Positions 17,912-27,465 are shown, counted from the stretch's first letter. The stretch is DNA of 64,000 bases from Paracoccus tegillarcae (GCF_002847305.1 NZ_CP025408.1:3183001-3247000); one strand, 5' to 3'. The notes: generated by a model not told the origin, from the letters alone. A program made the numbers and translations.

Positions 17912-18756
17912 TTCCGGCCCTCCATTCGCAGCATCCGGTCCAGCATGATTGCAACGACCACGATGATAAAGCCCGACTCAAAGCCTAGCGCGGTGTTTAC
18001 GCTGTTCAGCGCGCGCACGACCGGCACCCCAAGACCCGATGCGCCGACCAGCGCGGCGATCACGACCATCGACAGCGACAGCATGATGGTCTGGTTCAGC
18101 CCCGCCATGATCTGCGGCAACGCGCTTGGCAGTTCGACCTTCCAAAGCAATTGCCGCTTGGTCGCGCCGAAGGCGGTCGCGGCCTCGATCAGCGAGTTGG
18201 GGGTGGAACTGATGCCAAGCTGCGTCAGACGGATCGGTGCGGGCAGCACGAAGATCACGGTGGCGATCAGGCCCGGCACCATGCCGATGCCGAAAAAGAC
18301 GATCGCGGGGATGAGATAAACAAAGGTGGGCAGCGTCTGCATCAGGTCCAGCAGCGGGCGCACCCATGCGTATAGCTTTGGCCGGTGCGCCACCGCGATG
18401 CCGATGGGAACGCCGGCCGCCATGCAGACGACGCAGGCGGACAGGACCAGCGTCAGCGACTGCATCGTTTCTTCCCAGTAGTCCTGGTTGAGGACGAACA
18501 GCAGCCCCAACCCGGTCAACAGGCAGGTCTTCCAGTTGCGTTGCAGGGCCCAGGTGATCGCCACGAAGATCAGGATCAGCACAAAGGGATGCGGCGTCTC
18601 CAGCAGCCACAGGATGCCGTCGATCAGCGCCTCCATCGCGGTCGAGATGGCGTCAAACAGCCAGGCCGCGTGCAGGTTCAGCCAGTCAAAGATCGATTTC
18701 GCCCATTGGCCGATGGGTATCTTGTGATCCGTCACCAGGTTGGTCAGCTGTTCCAT
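17908..18756 (-). CDS. choW: Choline ABC transporter, permease
   Basis: The 282-aa permease has about six to seven membrane segments (for example LVLILIFVAITWAL and LSLTLVLSACVVCMAAGVPIGI). The EAA loop is at EAATAFGATKRQLLWKVELPSALPQIMAGLNQ. The N-terminal cytoplasmic helix (IFDWLNLHAAWLFDAISTAMEALID) is typical of ChoW/OpuAB-type proteins. It pairs with ChoV in the inner membrane and is downstream of choX across an 88-bp spacer containing a strong stem-loop. Confidence 0.93.
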   Translation of the reverse strand: MEQLTNLVTDHKIPIGQWAKSIFDWLNLHAAWLFDAISTAMEALIDGILWLLETPHPFVLILIFVAITWALQRNWKTCLLTGLGLLFVLNQDYWEETMQSLTLVLSACVVCMAAGVPIGIAVAHRPKLYAWVRPLLDLMQTLPTFVYLIPAIVFFGIGMVPGLIATVIFVLPAPIRLTQLGISSTPNSLIEAATAFGATKRQLLWKVELPSALPQIMAGLNQTIMLSLSMVVIAALVGASGLGVPVVRALNSVNTALGFESGFIIVVVAIMLDRMLRMEGRK

Positions 18757-18790
18757 CGTCTCTCCTGCCGGGTGTTTTGCGGATCAAGGA

Positions 18791-18821
18791 TGCGGCCCGT
18801 ATCGTCTTGTCACGGGCCGCA
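18791..18821 (-). other. Intercistronic stem-loop between choX and choW
   Basis: TGCGGCCCGT (18791-18800) pairs perfectly with ACGGGCCGCA (18812-18821) around an 11-nt loop, with no U-tract. This kind of hairpin often stabilises the binding-protein mRNA and lowers read-through into the permease genes, so ChoX would be made in excess over ChoWV. Confidence 0.6.
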
Positions 18822-18844
18822 TGGTGTCAGTCGTAGGCCCAGGA

Positions 18845-19786
18845 TCAGCCGGCCAGGGCATCGTCAAGTGCTGCGACGGCGTCATCGCCCTCGTATGTGG
18901 TCACGCCGTCCAGCCAGGGGCCGGCGGCATCCGTGTTGGCCTTGAGCCATTCGGTCGCGGCATCTGCCGGATCGGTGCCATCGTTCAGGATCGCGCCCAT
19001 GATCTCGTTTTCCAGCGCCAGCGTGAATTCCAGATTTTGCAGGAACTTGCCGACATTGGGGCAATCGTCGACATAGCCAGAGCGGGTGTTGGTTGCCACC
19101 TCGGCGCCGCCCAGATTGGGGCCAAAGACCTCGTCGCCGCCCTCAAGGTAGGTCAGCTCATGGGCGGCGTTCATCGGGTGCGGTTCCCAGCCCAGAAACA
19201 CAATGGGATCGCCGGCGCTGTCGGCGCGGGTCACTTGCGCAAGCATGCCCTGTTCGCTGGATTCGACGACCTCGAAGGTGCCAAGGCCGAACATGTCCTT
19301 TGCGATCATCTCCAGCAGCAGGCGATTGCCGTCATTGCCCGGCTCGATGCCGTAGATATTGCCCTCCAGCGCGTCCTTGTGCTCGGCGATCTTGGTGAAA
19401 TCGTCGATGCCCAGATCTGCGCCGGCCTTGTTGGTGGCCAGCGTGTATTTCGCGCCGGTCAGATTGGTGCGCACCGTGTCGACCGTGCCTGCATCGCGGT
19501 AGGGGGCGATGTCAGCCTCCATCGTGGGCATCCAGTTGCCCAGAAACACGTCCACATCGTCGGTCGACAGCCCGGTATAGGTCACCGGCACCGACAGCAG
19601 CTTGATCTCGGTTTCATAGCCAAGCGCCTGCAAGACGGTGGTGGCCACAGCGGTTGTCGCGGTGATGTCGGTCCAGCCCACATCGGAGAAGATGACCGAT
19701 TTGCAGTCTTCGCTTTCCTGCGACAGCGCGGGACCGGCGACGAGGGCTGCGGCCAGCGCAGCGGTGATCATGTGTTTATTGTTCAT
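18845..19786 (-). CDS. choX: Choline-binding periplasmic protein
   Basis: The 313-aa solute-binding protein has a signal peptide (MNNKHMITAALAAALVAGPALS). Aromatic binding-site residues are in SDVGWTDI, FLGNWMPTME and LGWEPHPMN, as in ChoX, where tryptophans cage the trimethylammonium group. ATG 19786 gives the signal peptide; the longer ORF is rejected because its extension runs through the intergenic operator. It is the first gene of choXWV and divergent from betI. Confidence 0.93.
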   Translation of the reverse strand: MNNKHMITAALAAALVAGPALSQESEDCKSVIFSDVGWTDITATTAVATTVLQALGYETEIKLLSVPVTYTGLSTDDVDVFLGNWMPTMEADIAPYRDAGTVDTVRTNLTGAKYTLATNKAGADLGIDDFTKIAEHKDALEGNIYGIEPGNDGNRLLLEMIAKDMFGLGTFEVVESSEQGMLAQVTRADSAGDPIVFLGWEPHPMNAAHELTYLEGGDEVFGPNLGGAEVATNTRSGYVDDCPNVGKFLQNLEFTLALENEIMGAILNDGTDPADAATEWLKANTDAAGPWLDGVTTYEGDDAVAALDDALAG

Positions 19787-19809
19787 GGTTTCCTTCCTGT
19801 CGTTTGTTG

Positions 19810-19823
19810 ATTGACCAGTCAAT
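19810..19823. promoter_or_regulatory. Probable BetI operator
   Basis: The palindrome ATTGAC-CA-GTCAAT has perfect 6-bp arms. It lies in the 94-bp region between the divergent choX and betI starts. It resembles known BetI operators built around ATTGA/TCAAT half-sites. One site could control both choline uptake and oxidation, released by choline. Confidence 0.7.
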
Positions 19824-19880
19824 TAAAAAACTGGTAGGCGCGGATCGAAACAAAGCTTTATCAAACCCCGAGTGCAACCC

Positions 19881-20450
19881 ATGCCCAAGATTGGCGCCGA
19901 GCCTATCCGAAAAGCCGCACTTATCAACGCGGCAATTGCGGCAGTGGGCCGCGCGGGCTCGCTGGATGTGACGGTGGCCCAGATCGCACGCGAGGCCGGT
20001 ATGTCCTCGGCCTTGGCGCATCATTATTTCGGGTCGAAGGACCAGATGTTTCTGGCGGCGATGCGGCATGTGCTGAACGGCTACCACGATGCGGTGACGG
20101 CCCGGCTGCCCTTGGCCGAGACCCCGCGCGCACGTCTGCAAGCGATTATCGATGCCAGCTTTGACCCGCAGAACTTTCAGCAAGAGGTCATCAGCGCCTG
20201 GCTGAATTTCTATGCGCTGTCGCGCGTCAACGATCAGGCGGCGCGGCTGCTGCGCGTCTATCACGGGCGCTTGCGGTCCAATCTGATGGTGGCGCTGCGG
20301 CCGCTGTGCCGTCACCCCGAGCGCGTGACCGATACGCTGGCCGCGTTGATTGATGGCGTCTATCTGCGCGCGGCACTGGGGCGGGGGCCTGCCGATGGCG
20401 CCAGTGCCATTAAAATGATCACCGATTATCTGGACGAGGTCCTGACATGA
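19881..20450 (+). CDS. betI: TetR-family repressor BetI
   Basis: The 189-aa repressor begins [21 protein letters not shown]. Its TetR helix-turn-helix is [35 protein letters not shown], which matches BetI closely. The C-terminal part ([19 protein letters not shown], then [12 protein letters not shown]) forms the choline-responsive domain. ATG 19881 is preferred to a GTG 9 bp upstream because MPK is the family start. It overlaps betB by 4 bp. Confidence 0.94.
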   Translation: MPKIGAEPIRKAALINAAIAAVGRAGSLDVTVAQIAREAGMSSALAHHYFGSKDQMFLAAMRHVLNGYHDAVTARLPLAETPRARLQAIIDASFDPQNFQQEVISAWLNFYALSRVNDQAARLLRVYHGRLRSNLMVALRPLCRHPERVTDTLAALIDGVYLRAALGRGPADGASAIKMITDYLDEVLT

Positions 20451-21895
20451 GCCAACCCGTGACCCAACCTCAGGCCAGCCTGTATATCGGCGGTCGCTTT
20501 GTCGAAGGGCAGGGCGACGTGCTGCCGGTGATGTTTGCCTTTGACGGCAGCACCATCGCCACGCTGCACGAGGCCAGCGCCGATCAGGTCGGCCAGGCCA
20601 CCGAAACGGCACAGGCTGCCCAGCCTGCTTGGGCCGCGCTGCCGCCGGTCGAGCGCGGTCGTGTGTTGCAGCGCGCCGCCGCCATCATCCGCGAGCGCAA
20701 TGACGAACTGTCGATGCTGGAGACGCTGGATACCGGCAAGCCCATTCAGGAAACACTGGTTGCTGACTGGGAATCGGGCGCCGCGGCGCTGGAATACTTC
20801 GGCGGTCTGGCGGCCACATTGACCGGGCAGACCATCCCGCTTGGCCGCGATTGGGCCTATACGATCCGAGAACCGCTTGGCGTCTGCGCGGGCATCGGCG
20901 CCTGGAATTACCCCAGCCAGATCGCCTGCTGGAAGGCGGCGCCCGCGTTGATCATGGGAAATTCGATGGTTTTCAAACCGTCCGAGGAAACACCCTTGGG
21001 CGCGCTGAAGCTGGCGGAAATCCTGACCGAGGCCGGACTGCCCGATGGGGTCTTCAACGTCGTGCAAGGACGCGGCGCTGTAGGTGCTGCATTGGTGAAT
21101 GACACGCGCGTGGCCAAGGTCTCGCTGACCGGATCGGTGCCGACGGGGCAAAAGGTTTACGCGGCTGCCGCCGAAGGGATGCGCCATGTGACGATGGAAC
21201 TGGGCGGAAAATCCCCGCTGATCGTCTTTGACGACGCCAATATCGAAGATGCCGCAGGTGCTGCGATCTTGGCCAATTTCTATTCTTCGGGCCAGATCTG
21301 TTCCAACGGCACGCGGGTGTTTTTGCAAGAGGGCATCGCCCAGGCATTCCTCGACCGCCTTTGCGAGCGTATTCGCAACATCCGCATCGGTGATCCGCGC
21401 GACCCTGATACACAATTCGGCCCCATTATCAGCGACGCTCAGGCCGCGAAAATCCGCACCGCCATAGCAGCAGGCCAGTCAGACGGCGCGCGGATGGTTG
21501 CAGGCGGACCGGGCGAGGGGGCTTTTGTGCCACCCACGGTTTTTGCCGATGCCACCGACGACATGCAGATCGCGCGCGAGGAAATCTTTGGCCCGGTGTT
21601 GACCGCGCTGACCTTCCGCGACGAGGCAGAGGTGATCGCGCGCGCCAACGCCTCGCCCTACGGTCTGGCCGCCGGCGTCTTTACCCGTGACCTTGCGCGC
21701 GGCCATCGTGTCGCCGCGCGGCTGGAGGCAGGCACCTGCTGGATCAACGCCTATAATCTGACGCCGGTGGAAATGCCCTTTGGCGGGGTCAAGCTGTCGG
21801 GGGTGGGCCGCGAGAACTCGGCCGCTGCGATCGAACATTATTCGCAGATCAAGACTGTCTATGTCGGGATGGGGGATGTCGATGCGCCCTACTGA
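20447..21895 (+). CDS. betB: Betaine aldehyde dehydrogenase
   Basis: BetB oxidises betaine aldehyde to glycine betaine with NAD(P)+. The 482-aa ALDH has catalytic Cys285 ([14 protein letters not shown]), Glu251 ([13 protein letters not shown]), Asn153 ([18 protein letters not shown]) and the cofactor loop [23 protein letters not shown] near the C-terminus is BetB-like. It overlaps betI upstream and the GST-like gene downstream by 14 bp. Confidence 0.96.
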   Translation: MSQPVTQPQASLYIGGRFVEGQGDVLPVMFAFDGSTIATLHEASADQVGQATETAQAAQPAWAALPPVERGRVLQRAAAIIRERNDELSMLETLDTGKPIQETLVADWESGAAALEYFGGLAATLTGQTIPLGRDWAYTIREPLGVCAGIGAWNYPSQIACWKAAPALIMGNSMVFKPSEETPLGALKLAEILTEAGLPDGVFNVVQGRGAVGAALVNDTRVAKVSLTGSVPTGQKVYAAAAEGMRHVTMELGGKSPLIVFDDANIEDAAGAAILANFYSSGQICSNGTRVFLQEGIAQAFLDRLCERIRNIRIGDPRDPDTQFGPIISDAQAAKIRTAIAAGQSDGARMVAGGPGEGAFVPPTVFADATDDMQIAREEIFGPVLTALTFRDEAEVIARANASPYGLAAGVFTRDLARGHRVAARLEAGTCWINAYNLTPVEMPFGGVKLSGVGRENSAAAIEHYSQIKTVYVGMGDVDAPY

Positions 21896-22535
21896 GCCGA
21901 TCACCATCTGGGGCAGGGCCGACAGTTCCAACGTGCAGGCTGTCATGTGGGGCGCGGCAGAGCTGGGCGTCCCGGTCACGCGCATCGATGCGGGCCATCG
22001 CTTTGGCGGTCTGGACAGCGCAGATTATCGCGCGCGAAACCCGCATGGCCGCGTGCCGACCATGCGCGACGGCGATCTGGTGATGTGGGAAAGCTGCGCG
22101 ATCCTGCGCTATCTGGCCAGCCGCTACGGTGACGGCGGGGCGTTCTGGCCTGCTGACCCGGTGGCACGCGCGCAGGTGGACATGTGGGCCGAATGGGCCA
22201 AGCATGAGGGCGCGAACCATTTCACCTATCCGGTCTTCTGGAATCGGATCCGCATTCCCAACGGCGAACGAGACGAGGCACTGCTGGCCCGCAATATCGC
22301 CCGGTGGGAGGAATCTCTGGACCGGATCGAGGCGCAGGTGTCCCAGCATGGCTGGCTGGCCGGCCCTGACTTTACCCTCGCCGATATCATCGCGGGCCAT
22401 TACCTGTTTCGCTGGTTCACGATGGACATCCCGCGCCGTCCGCGCCCGGTGATCGAAGGCTGGTATCAGGTCCTGCAGGACCGCCCGGCCTACCGCCAGC
22501 ATGTCATGGTCTCTTATGACGCGCTGAGGGCATGA
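21882..22535 (+). CDS. Glutathione S-transferase family protein in the bet operon
   Basis: The 217-aa protein has a thioredoxin-like GST N-domain ([26 protein letters not shown], then [28 protein letters not shown]). The helical C-domain includes [23 protein letters not shown]. Ser in RADSSNVQ is the likely glutathione-site residue. It lies between betB and betA with overlaps on both sides, so it is translated with them. A role in choline or betaine aldehyde handling is an inference from position only. Confidence 0.85.
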   Translation: MRPTEPITIWGRADSSNVQAVMWGAAELGVPVTRIDAGHRFGGLDSADYRARNPHGRVPTMRDGDLVMWESCAILRYLASRYGDGGAFWPADPVARAQVDMWAEWAKHEGANHFTYPVFWNRIRIPNGERDEALLARNIARWEESLDRIEAQVSQHGWLAGPDFTLADIIAGHYLFRWFTMDIPRRPRPVIEGWYQVLQDRPAYRQHVMVSYDALRA

Positions 22536-24148
22536 TGGCGCTGGCGGATTATGTCATCGTCGGCGCAGGCTCGGCGGGATGCGCATTGGCCTATCGGCTG
22601 GTCGAGGCTGGATGCAGCGTCGCGCTGATCGAATTCGGCGGCACCGATTATGGCCCCTATATCCAGATGCCCGGTGCGCTGTCCTATCCCATGAACATGT
22701 CGCGCTATGACTGGGGATTTGCCTCGCAACCCGAGCCCGGTCTGGATCACCGCCGTCTCGCCACGCCGCGTGGCAAGGTGCTGGGCGGTTCGTCCAGCAT
22801 CAACGGCATGGTCTTTGTGCGCGGCAATCGCAAGGATTTCGATCATTGGTCCGAAAGCGGAGCCGAAGGCTGGGACTATGCCCATGTCCTGCCCTACTTC
22901 AAACGGATGGAGACCTGGCACGGCGGCGCGCCATCAGAGTATCGCGGCACCGATGGGCCGCTGCATGTCACGCGCGGTCCGCGCAGCAATCCCTTGTTTG
23001 ACGCCTTTATCACAGCCGGCCAGCAGGCAGGGTATCCGCTGACGCCGGACTATAACGGCGCCCAGCAAGAGGGGTTCGGCCCGATGGAGGCGACCATCTG
23101 GAAAGGTCGGCGCTGGTCGGCTGCCAACGCCTATCTGCGCCCGGCGATGCGCTCGGGTCGGTTGCAGCTGATCGCCGGCATGGCGCGGCGCGTCCTGTTC
23201 GAAGGTAACCGCGCGGTGGGGGTCGAAGTGACCCGAAGACGCGGAACCCAGCAGATCCGTGCGCGCCGCGAGGTGATCCTCTCGGCCAGTTCGATCAACA
23301 CGCCCAAGCTTTTGATGCTGTCGGGGATCGGTCCGGCGGACCACCTCAAGGATCATGGGATTGATCTGCGCGCCGACCGGCCCGGCGTGGGCGCGAATCT
23401 GCAAGACCATCTCGAAGTCTATATGCAGTATCACGCGACCAAACCGGTGACGCTGTTTTCCTATTACAACCTCTTTGGCAAGGGCCGGGTCGGGTTGGAA
23501 TGGCTGCTGAGGCACAAGGGGTTGGGCGCGTCGAACCAGTTCGAAAGCTGCGGCTTTATCCGGTCCTCGGAGGTAGTGGATTACCCCGATATCCAATATC
23601 ACTTCCTGCCGCTGGCGGTACGCTATGACGGCAAGGCTGCGGCGCAGGGGCATGGTTTTCAGGCCCATGTCGGCCCGATGCGGTCCAAGTCCCGCGGGAC
23701 GGTGCGACTGGCCAGCGTAGACCCCGCAGAGGCACCCGAGATCCGCTTTAACTACATGTCACATCCTGATGACTGGGCCGAATTCCGCGCCTGTGTTCGC
23801 CTGACCCGCAAGATCTTTGGCCAGTCGGCTTTCGACGACTATCGCGGTGAGGAAATCCAGCCCGGCGCCTCGATTGAAACCGACGCACAAATCGATGCCT
23901 TCATTCGCGAACACGCCGAGTCAGCCTATCATCCTTGCGGAACGGCCAGGGTCGGTGCGGCTGATGATCCCGACGCGGTGGTCGACCCAGAACTTCGGGT
24001 GATTGGCGTTCAGGGGTTGCGCGTGGCCGACAGCTCGATCTTTCCGCGCATCACCAATGGCAACCTGAACGCGCCCTCGATCATGACCGGCGAAAAGGCC
24101 GCGGATCACATTCTGGGGCAGGGGATGCTGGCGCCGTCCAATTTGTGA
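22532..24148 (+). CDS. betA: Choline dehydrogenase
   Basis: The membrane-associated GMC flavoprotein oxidises choline to betaine aldehyde. The 538-aa protein has the FAD-binding [21 protein letters not shown], the GMC signature [19 protein letters not shown], the second signature [20 protein letters not shown], and the catalytic His in [12 protein letters not shown]. The closing [19 protein letters not shown] is typical of BetA. The start overlaps the GST stop by 4 bp; a second ATG follows one codon later. Confidence 0.95.
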   Translation: MMALADYVIVGAGSAGCALAYRLVEAGCSVALIEFGGTDYGPYIQMPGALSYPMNMSRYDWGFASQPEPGLDHRRLATPRGKVLGGSSSINGMVFVRGNRKDFDHWSESGAEGWDYAHVLPYFKRMETWHGGAPSEYRGTDGPLHVTRGPRSNPLFDAFITAGQQAGYPLTPDYNGAQQEGFGPMEATIWKGRRWSAANAYLRPAMRSGRLQLIAGMARRVLFEGNRAVGVEVTRRRGTQQIRARREVILSASSINTPKLLMLSGIGPADHLKDHGIDLRADRPGVGANLQDHLEVYMQYHATKPVTLFSYYNLFGKGRVGLEWLLRHKGLGASNQFESCGFIRSSEVVDYPDIQYHFLPLAVRYDGKAAAQGHGFQAHVGPMRSKSRGTVRLASVDPAEAPEIRFNYMSHPDDWAEFRACVRLTRKIFGQSAFDDYRGEEIQPGASIETDAQIDAFIREHAESAYHPCGTARVGAADDPDAVVDPELRVIGVQGLRVADSSIFPRITNGNLNAPSIMTGEKAADHILGQGMLAPSNL

Positions 24149-24379
24149 GCGTCGGGCAGGTATAATAGCCTGTAATTACTGGTAACCAGCGTCGGCCTGG
24201 GGCGTGAGAAGCCTGCCCGATTACGCCACCCGATCTATAGTCCTGTTGCCAGATCAGACCGGCCACTCACCGTCACGGAAGTTTTTCGACAAAGCCGCCG
24301 ATTTCCCCCTTGCGCCCCTTGGCACCTATCTCTAAACACCGCTCCACGCCACCGGGCAGGTCCCGGCAGCGGCAGCGCT

Positions 24380-24454
24380 GGCCCGTTCGTCTATCGGTTA
24401 GGACGCTAGGTTTTCAACCTAGAAAGAGGGGTTCGATTCCCCTACGGGCTGCCA
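24380..24454 (+). tRNA. tRNA-Glu (anticodon UUC)
   Basis: The 75-nt cloverleaf has acceptor GGCCCGT pairing with ACGGGCT (terminal G-U), a D arm, an anticodon stem CTAGG/CCTAG-type with loop TTTTCAA, and T arm AGGGG-TTCGATT-CCCCT. CCA is encoded. Its 3' end is the left attachment site of element 1 and is left functionally intact. Confidence 0.95.
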
Positions 24455-24455
24455 C
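24440..24455 (+). repeat. attL of element 1 (16-bp direct repeat)
   Basis: CCCTACGGGCTGCCAC at 24440-24455 covers the end of the tRNA-Glu T arm, the acceptor stem and CCA. It is repeated exactly at 35726-35741. The integrase stop codon lies 1-2 bp beyond it. Confidence 0.9.
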
Positions 24456-24456
24456 T

Positions 24457-25569
24457 TCATCCGATTTTCCCTTTCGTTACATTGGGTTGCAGGGCGACCT
24501 TGTCCAACCTGTTCGCAAGGTTGGACACATTCGTTCCGGTTTTCGCCTCGGTCAGCTTCGCCAGTCCGCTATCGGCCAGGCGGGCGCGATCGGCCTTGTT
24601 GGTGTAGGTCGCGCCCTCGGCGTTGGTCTTGTGGGCGAGGAAGGCGCGGATTTCGTCAGGGGTCGCCCCGGCGTTCGCCAGCCGGGTCGCGCCTGCCTTG
24701 CGGACGCTGTGGGACGAACAGTGGGCCAGCCCGGCCGCCCGCGTCTGGTCCTTGAACCAGTTGCCGAAGCTCTCCACGGTGTATGGCCTGCCGTTGCCGT
24801 GGGTCAGGAACAGCATCTGGTCGCGGGGCAGGTGAACCAGCTCCGTCGCCAGCTCGGGCAGGATCGGCAGATCGGCCCCGATCTTCGTCTTGCCGCGCCG
24901 GTAAGCGATCCGCCCGTCGCTGACATTCTGCCAGCCCAAGCGACACACGTCTTGCCGCGCTGCGCCGGTGTTCAGGATCAGCAACAGAGCCAACCGCGCT
25001 TTCGTCCCCTCGCCGTGGACGGCCAGATAGCGGTCGATCTCGGCGTCGGTCATCGTGTGATAGCCGTCCGGGTTTTCCTTCATCCGGTCGGCGTGGCGGG
25101 CGGGGTTGTGCTGCATCCCCTGAAAGCCGTTCTTGATCGCATAGTTGAACAGCAGGGACAGGTTCTTCTTGACGGTGTTGGCGGCGGTCGGACCCGCCTT
25201 GCGGCCCATCAGCGCCTCGACATGGGCCACCTCGAACCGGGCGAAGGGCAGGGGGCCAGCCTCGCGCCGCAGCCAGTCCAGTTCGCCCCGCAGGGACCGC
25301 TTGCGACTGTCCGACAGGTTCTTGAACCGGATGCTACCGAGATAGTGTTCCACCAGCCAGCCCAGAGTCCCGACCTTGGCACGGGGGGCCTCGATCCTCG
25401 CCCCCTCCAGCGCGGCCTCGTAAGCAGCGCGGAACTCGGCGCTGCCGTAGGGACCGGGCAGATAGCAGTCGATCGTCGTCCCCTTCACCACACGCCGCAG
25501 CCGCCAGCGGGCTTTCCCGTGGCGGTCAGGGGCGCGGGTGACGCCGGGGAAGGGGTTCTTGCGCTTCAT
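24457..25569 (-). CDS. int: Tyrosine integrase of element 1
   Basis: The 370-aa recombinase has an N-terminal arm-binding part, a core-binding domain (TLGWLVEHYLGSIRFKNLSDSRKRSLRGEL), and a catalytic domain. Catalytic residues are Arg in NTGAARQDVCRL, Lys in RRGKTKIG, HSVRK (His-x-x-Arg), His in AFLAHKTN and Tyr in ATYTNKADR. It points out of the element into tRNA-Glu and ends 2 bp from attL. A 59-aa gene overlaps its start. Confidence 0.92.
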   Translation of the reverse strand: MKRKNPFPGVTRAPDRHGKARWRLRRVVKGTTIDCYLPGPYGSAEFRAAYEAALEGARIEAPRAKVGTLGWLVEHYLGSIRFKNLSDSRKRSLRGELDWLRREAGPLPFARFEVAHVEALMGRKAGPTAANTVKKNLSLLFNYAIKNGFQGMQHNPARHADRMKENPDGYHTMTDAEIDRYLAVHGEGTKARLALLLILNTGAARQDVCRLGWQNVSDGRIAYRRGKTKIGADLPILPELATELVHLPRDQMLFLTHGNGRPYTVESFGNWFKDQTRAAGLAHCSSHSVRKAGATRLANAGATPDEIRAFLAHKTNAEGATYTNKADRARLADSGLAKLTEAKTGTNVSNLANRLDKVALQPNVTKGKIG

Positions 25570-25745
25570 CGCTTCAACAGCACGTCGCAGGGGTTGGCCC
25601 CGGCGATGCTGGAAGCACCGCGCGGGATGATGACGATCTTGCCCTCGCGGTCGATCTCGACCCGCTCGACCTCCAGCCCGGCCGCCACCACGCCCTTCGT
25701 GGCGCGCTTAACGTCATCTTGCTTGAAGGCGGCGGCGCGGCTCAT
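25566..25745 (-). CDS. Small protein upstream of the integrase (59 aa)
   Basis: The ORF starts at ATG 25745 and reads MSRAAAFKQDDVKRATKGVV, then LEVERVEIDREGKIVIIPRG. The stop overlaps the integrase ATG (ATGA). A basic helix plus a beta hairpin is predicted by eye. Small proteins of this kind commonly precede integrases in alphaproteobacterial prophages and may act in excision or integration control. The function is unproven. Confidence 0.7.
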   Translation of the reverse strand: MSRAAAFKQDDVKRATKGVVAAGLEVERVEIDREGKIVIIPRGASSIAGANPCDVLLKR

Positions 25746-25748
25746 GGA

Positions 25749-26345
25749 TCAGTCCTCTTGCCCCGGATGCCGCCAATTCACAGCATCGTCGTGGCCTTGA
25801 TAGGCGGCATCCAGCACCAGGCGGTAATCCTCGCCCAGCCGCCTGCACACCTCCTCGAAAATCTCGGACACGTTCAGCGCGACGTGTCCGCGCGCGCCTG
25901 CCAGCCGCTCTTTCAGCTTGAAGAAGCCGTCAGCGAACGGCTCCTTGTTCCAGATGCGGTGAAGCAGAACGTCTGACCGATCTCCTGCAACGTAGAACAT
26001 CGTCACCCCGCGCATATGGTGGAACGGCAGGCCGGGGAGCCGGACGGCTCGGTCCGAGGCCGGCTCACCGATCCAGCCGCTTTGCCCCTTGCCGATGTGC
26101 GCGAAGTGCAGGGCAGCGGTCAGCGCCTCCTGCGGCGACGTGAAGCCCAAGTCCATGATCGCCGCGGCGCAAGCGGTCTGCATCAGGGTGAACCACGAAT
26201 ATTCGCGGGTCAGACCCCGGCCAACCGCGCCCTCGTTGGCGACCGGCACGAGGCCACGGTCGGCCCAGTTGGCCAGGTTCTTTACTGTGACGCCCGTCAG
26301 ATCGGCTACATCGCTGGCGGTGTAGGTGCGGTTGAGAATGTCCAT
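25749..26345 (-). CDS. MerR-like helix-turn-helix protein
   Basis: The 198-aa protein begins MDILNRTYTASDVADLTGVTVKNLANWADRGLV, a MerR/excisionase-type winged helix. A helical region follows (FTLMQTACAAAIMDLGFTSPQEALTAALHFAHIG), then a C-terminal domain of unknown type. A GTG three bases upstream is an alternative start. Position between the integrase and the small ORFs suggests a master regulator or excision factor of element 1. Confidence 0.7.
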   Translation of the reverse strand: MDILNRTYTASDVADLTGVTVKNLANWADRGLVPVANEGAVGRGLTREYSWFTLMQTACAAAIMDLGFTSPQEALTAALHFAHIGKGQSGWIGEPASDRAVRLPGLPFHHMRGVTMFYVAGDRSDVLLHRIWNKEPFADGFFKLKERLAGARGHVALNVSEIFEEVCRRLGEDYRLVLDAAYQGHDDAVNWRHPGQED

Positions 26346-26463
26346 CACGGTCTCCTTCGCAATGAACTTAGCGCAGGTTCATCGAACGGGCAACAATAAA
26401 CTTCCCTTGAGTTTTCCCGGCGGGGTGCCACAAATCCCGCCGGGGTTATCCGCACCATGCGGA

Positions 26464-26652
26464 TCACTCTGTGACCAGCCTGCCGCCCGCCTTGGTCATG
26501 CGCTCAATGTATTCCTCGGGCGACCAGTCTGCGGTGACGCCCAGCGAGCGGATCATCACCATGTTGTCGCGCTGCCGCAGTTCGTCGCGCAGGCGGTCAT
26601 TCTCGGCTTTCAGTTCGGCGATCTTGCGCGAAGGTCCCGTTCGGTCGGTCAT
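26464..26652 (-). CDS. Small coiled-coil protein (62 aa)
   Basis: It reads MTDRTGPSRKIAELKAENDRLRDELRQRDNM: a leucine-spaced coiled coil of about four heptads, then SPEEYIERMTKAGGRL. ATG 26652 overlaps the stop of the 35-aa ORF upstream (TGATG). No family is recognised. It could be a dimerising DNA-binding accessory protein. Confidence 0.55.
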   Translation of the reverse strand: MTDRTGPSRKIAELKAENDRLRDELRQRDNMVMIRSLGVTADWSPEEYIERMTKAGGRLVTE

Positions 26653-26759
26653 CAGCATGGCCTCCCGTTATCGCGAGCCTTCTTGTGCGTCTGGCGCACG
26701 GCCCAATCTTCGGGCGCATCCGTCTTGATGATCCGTTCCAAGCTCCAGCGATAGGTCAT
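26652..26759 (-). CDS. Very small ORF (35 aa)
   Basis: The ORF is MTYRWSLERIIKTDAPEDWA plus 15 residues ending in GRPC. It is supported only by its tight translational coupling: its start overlaps the upstream stop (ATGA) and its stop overlaps the downstream start (TGATG). No family is recognised. Confidence 0.45.
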   Translation of the reverse strand: MTYRWSLERIIKTDAPEDWAVRQTHKKARDNGRPC

Positions 26760-26956
26760 GCCACACCCCCGTTCGATTTCTCAAGCACGGCCAGCGCGGC
26801 GGTCAGCCGATCCAGCGCCGCATGGCACGCCGCGCCAATGGCGCAGGCGGCGTTCTTGTCGGAATAGGTGTCCCCGCCGTGGGTGGTGATCTCGATCAAC
26901 TGCACCAGCGATTGCGCGGCATGGATTTCGTCCATGGCGTCGGTGACTGTGCTCAT
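26756..26956 (-). CDS. Small helical protein (66 aa)
   Basis: It reads MSTVTDAMDEIHAAQSLVQL, then CAIGAACHAALDRLTAALAVLE. It is an all-helical protein of unknown family. It overlaps the genes on both sides by 4 bp, in line with a phage-like early operon. Confidence 0.5.
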   Translation of the reverse strand: MSTVTDAMDEIHAAQSLVQLIEITTHGGDTYSDKNAACAIGAACHAALDRLTAALAVLEKSNGGVA

Positions 26957-27141
26957 GCCCGGCCCTCGATCAGCTTGGCCGTATGGCGCAGGGCGCTGCG
27001 GACATAGCCGCGCGCTTCGCGCTCGGACTGGCTGTAGCCATGCGGTCGCTCGGTGGCATCCAGTGCCAGGGTGAGCATGTCGTGGATTTCGTGAAGTCTG
27101 GCGACAGGCAATGTGCCTGTGTTATGGCAATGAATAGCCAT
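26953..27141 (-). CDS. Small protein (62 aa), first gene of the leftward early operon
   Basis: It starts MAIHCHNTGTLPVARLHEIHDML. ATG 27141 is preferred over 27156 because GGAGG lies 8 nt upstream of it. It continues with ALDATERPHGYSQSEREARGYV. No family is recognised. It is divergent from the RHH gene, so the 90-bp gap between them should contain the early promoters. Confidence 0.5.
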   Translation of the reverse strand: MAIHCHNTGTLPVARLHEIHDMLTLALDATERPHGYSQSEREARGYVRSALRHTAKLIEGRA

Positions 27142-27214
27142 TCGGTGATCCTCCATAGATCAGCGTTTCGGTTAGGCCGGGGGTGAAGGTGCAACTTCCC
27201 CTCGGTCGCTTACC

Positions 27215-27262
27215 GTGATATCCCAAGCCCTATGTCAGAGCAAGATAAAACTGTGATATCCC
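27215..27262. promoter_or_regulatory. Direct repeat GTGATATCCC, candidate operator
   Basis: GTGATATCCC occurs at 27215-27224 and exactly again at 27253-27262, 38 bp apart. The pair flanks the RHH start codon in the divergent control region. It is a plausible autoregulatory site for the RHH protein. Confidence 0.4.
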
Positions 27263-27438
27263 GAAAGGGGAAGCGCGGCCCTCTCCCCACAGGAAAGGGG
27301 GTGGGTGTTCTTGTCCGCTTGCAGCCCGACATGCTCGACTGGCTGGACTCCGAACGCGCCAAGCTGGACGATCAGCCAAGCCGCCCGGAAATGATCCGGC
27401 GCGTGCTGAGTGAACATAGAAACTTAACTACCCAATAG
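27232..27438 (+). CDS. Ribbon-helix-helix (CopG/Arc-like) small protein
   Basis: The 68-aa protein has a basic N-terminus, then VGVLVRLQPDMLDWLDSERAKLDDQPSRPEMIRRVLSEH. This is the strand-helix-helix pattern of antitoxin-like RHH proteins (VRLQ strand, SRPEMIRRVL second helix). It is transcribed opposite to the early operon and 27 bp upstream of the YfbU gene, so the two form a pair. Confidence 0.7.
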   Translation: MSEQDKTVISRKGKRGPLPTGKGVGVLVRLQPDMLDWLDSERAKLDDQPSRPEMIRRVLSEHRNLTTQ

Positions 27439-27465
27439 GCTTTTAAGGAAGCAAAGGAAAAAAAA

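Noticed and set aside
24152..24220. Terminator after betA (TCGGGCAGG...CCTGCCCGA)
   Set aside because: The 9-bp arms are 51 bp apart and no U-tract follows, so a terminator call is not supported.
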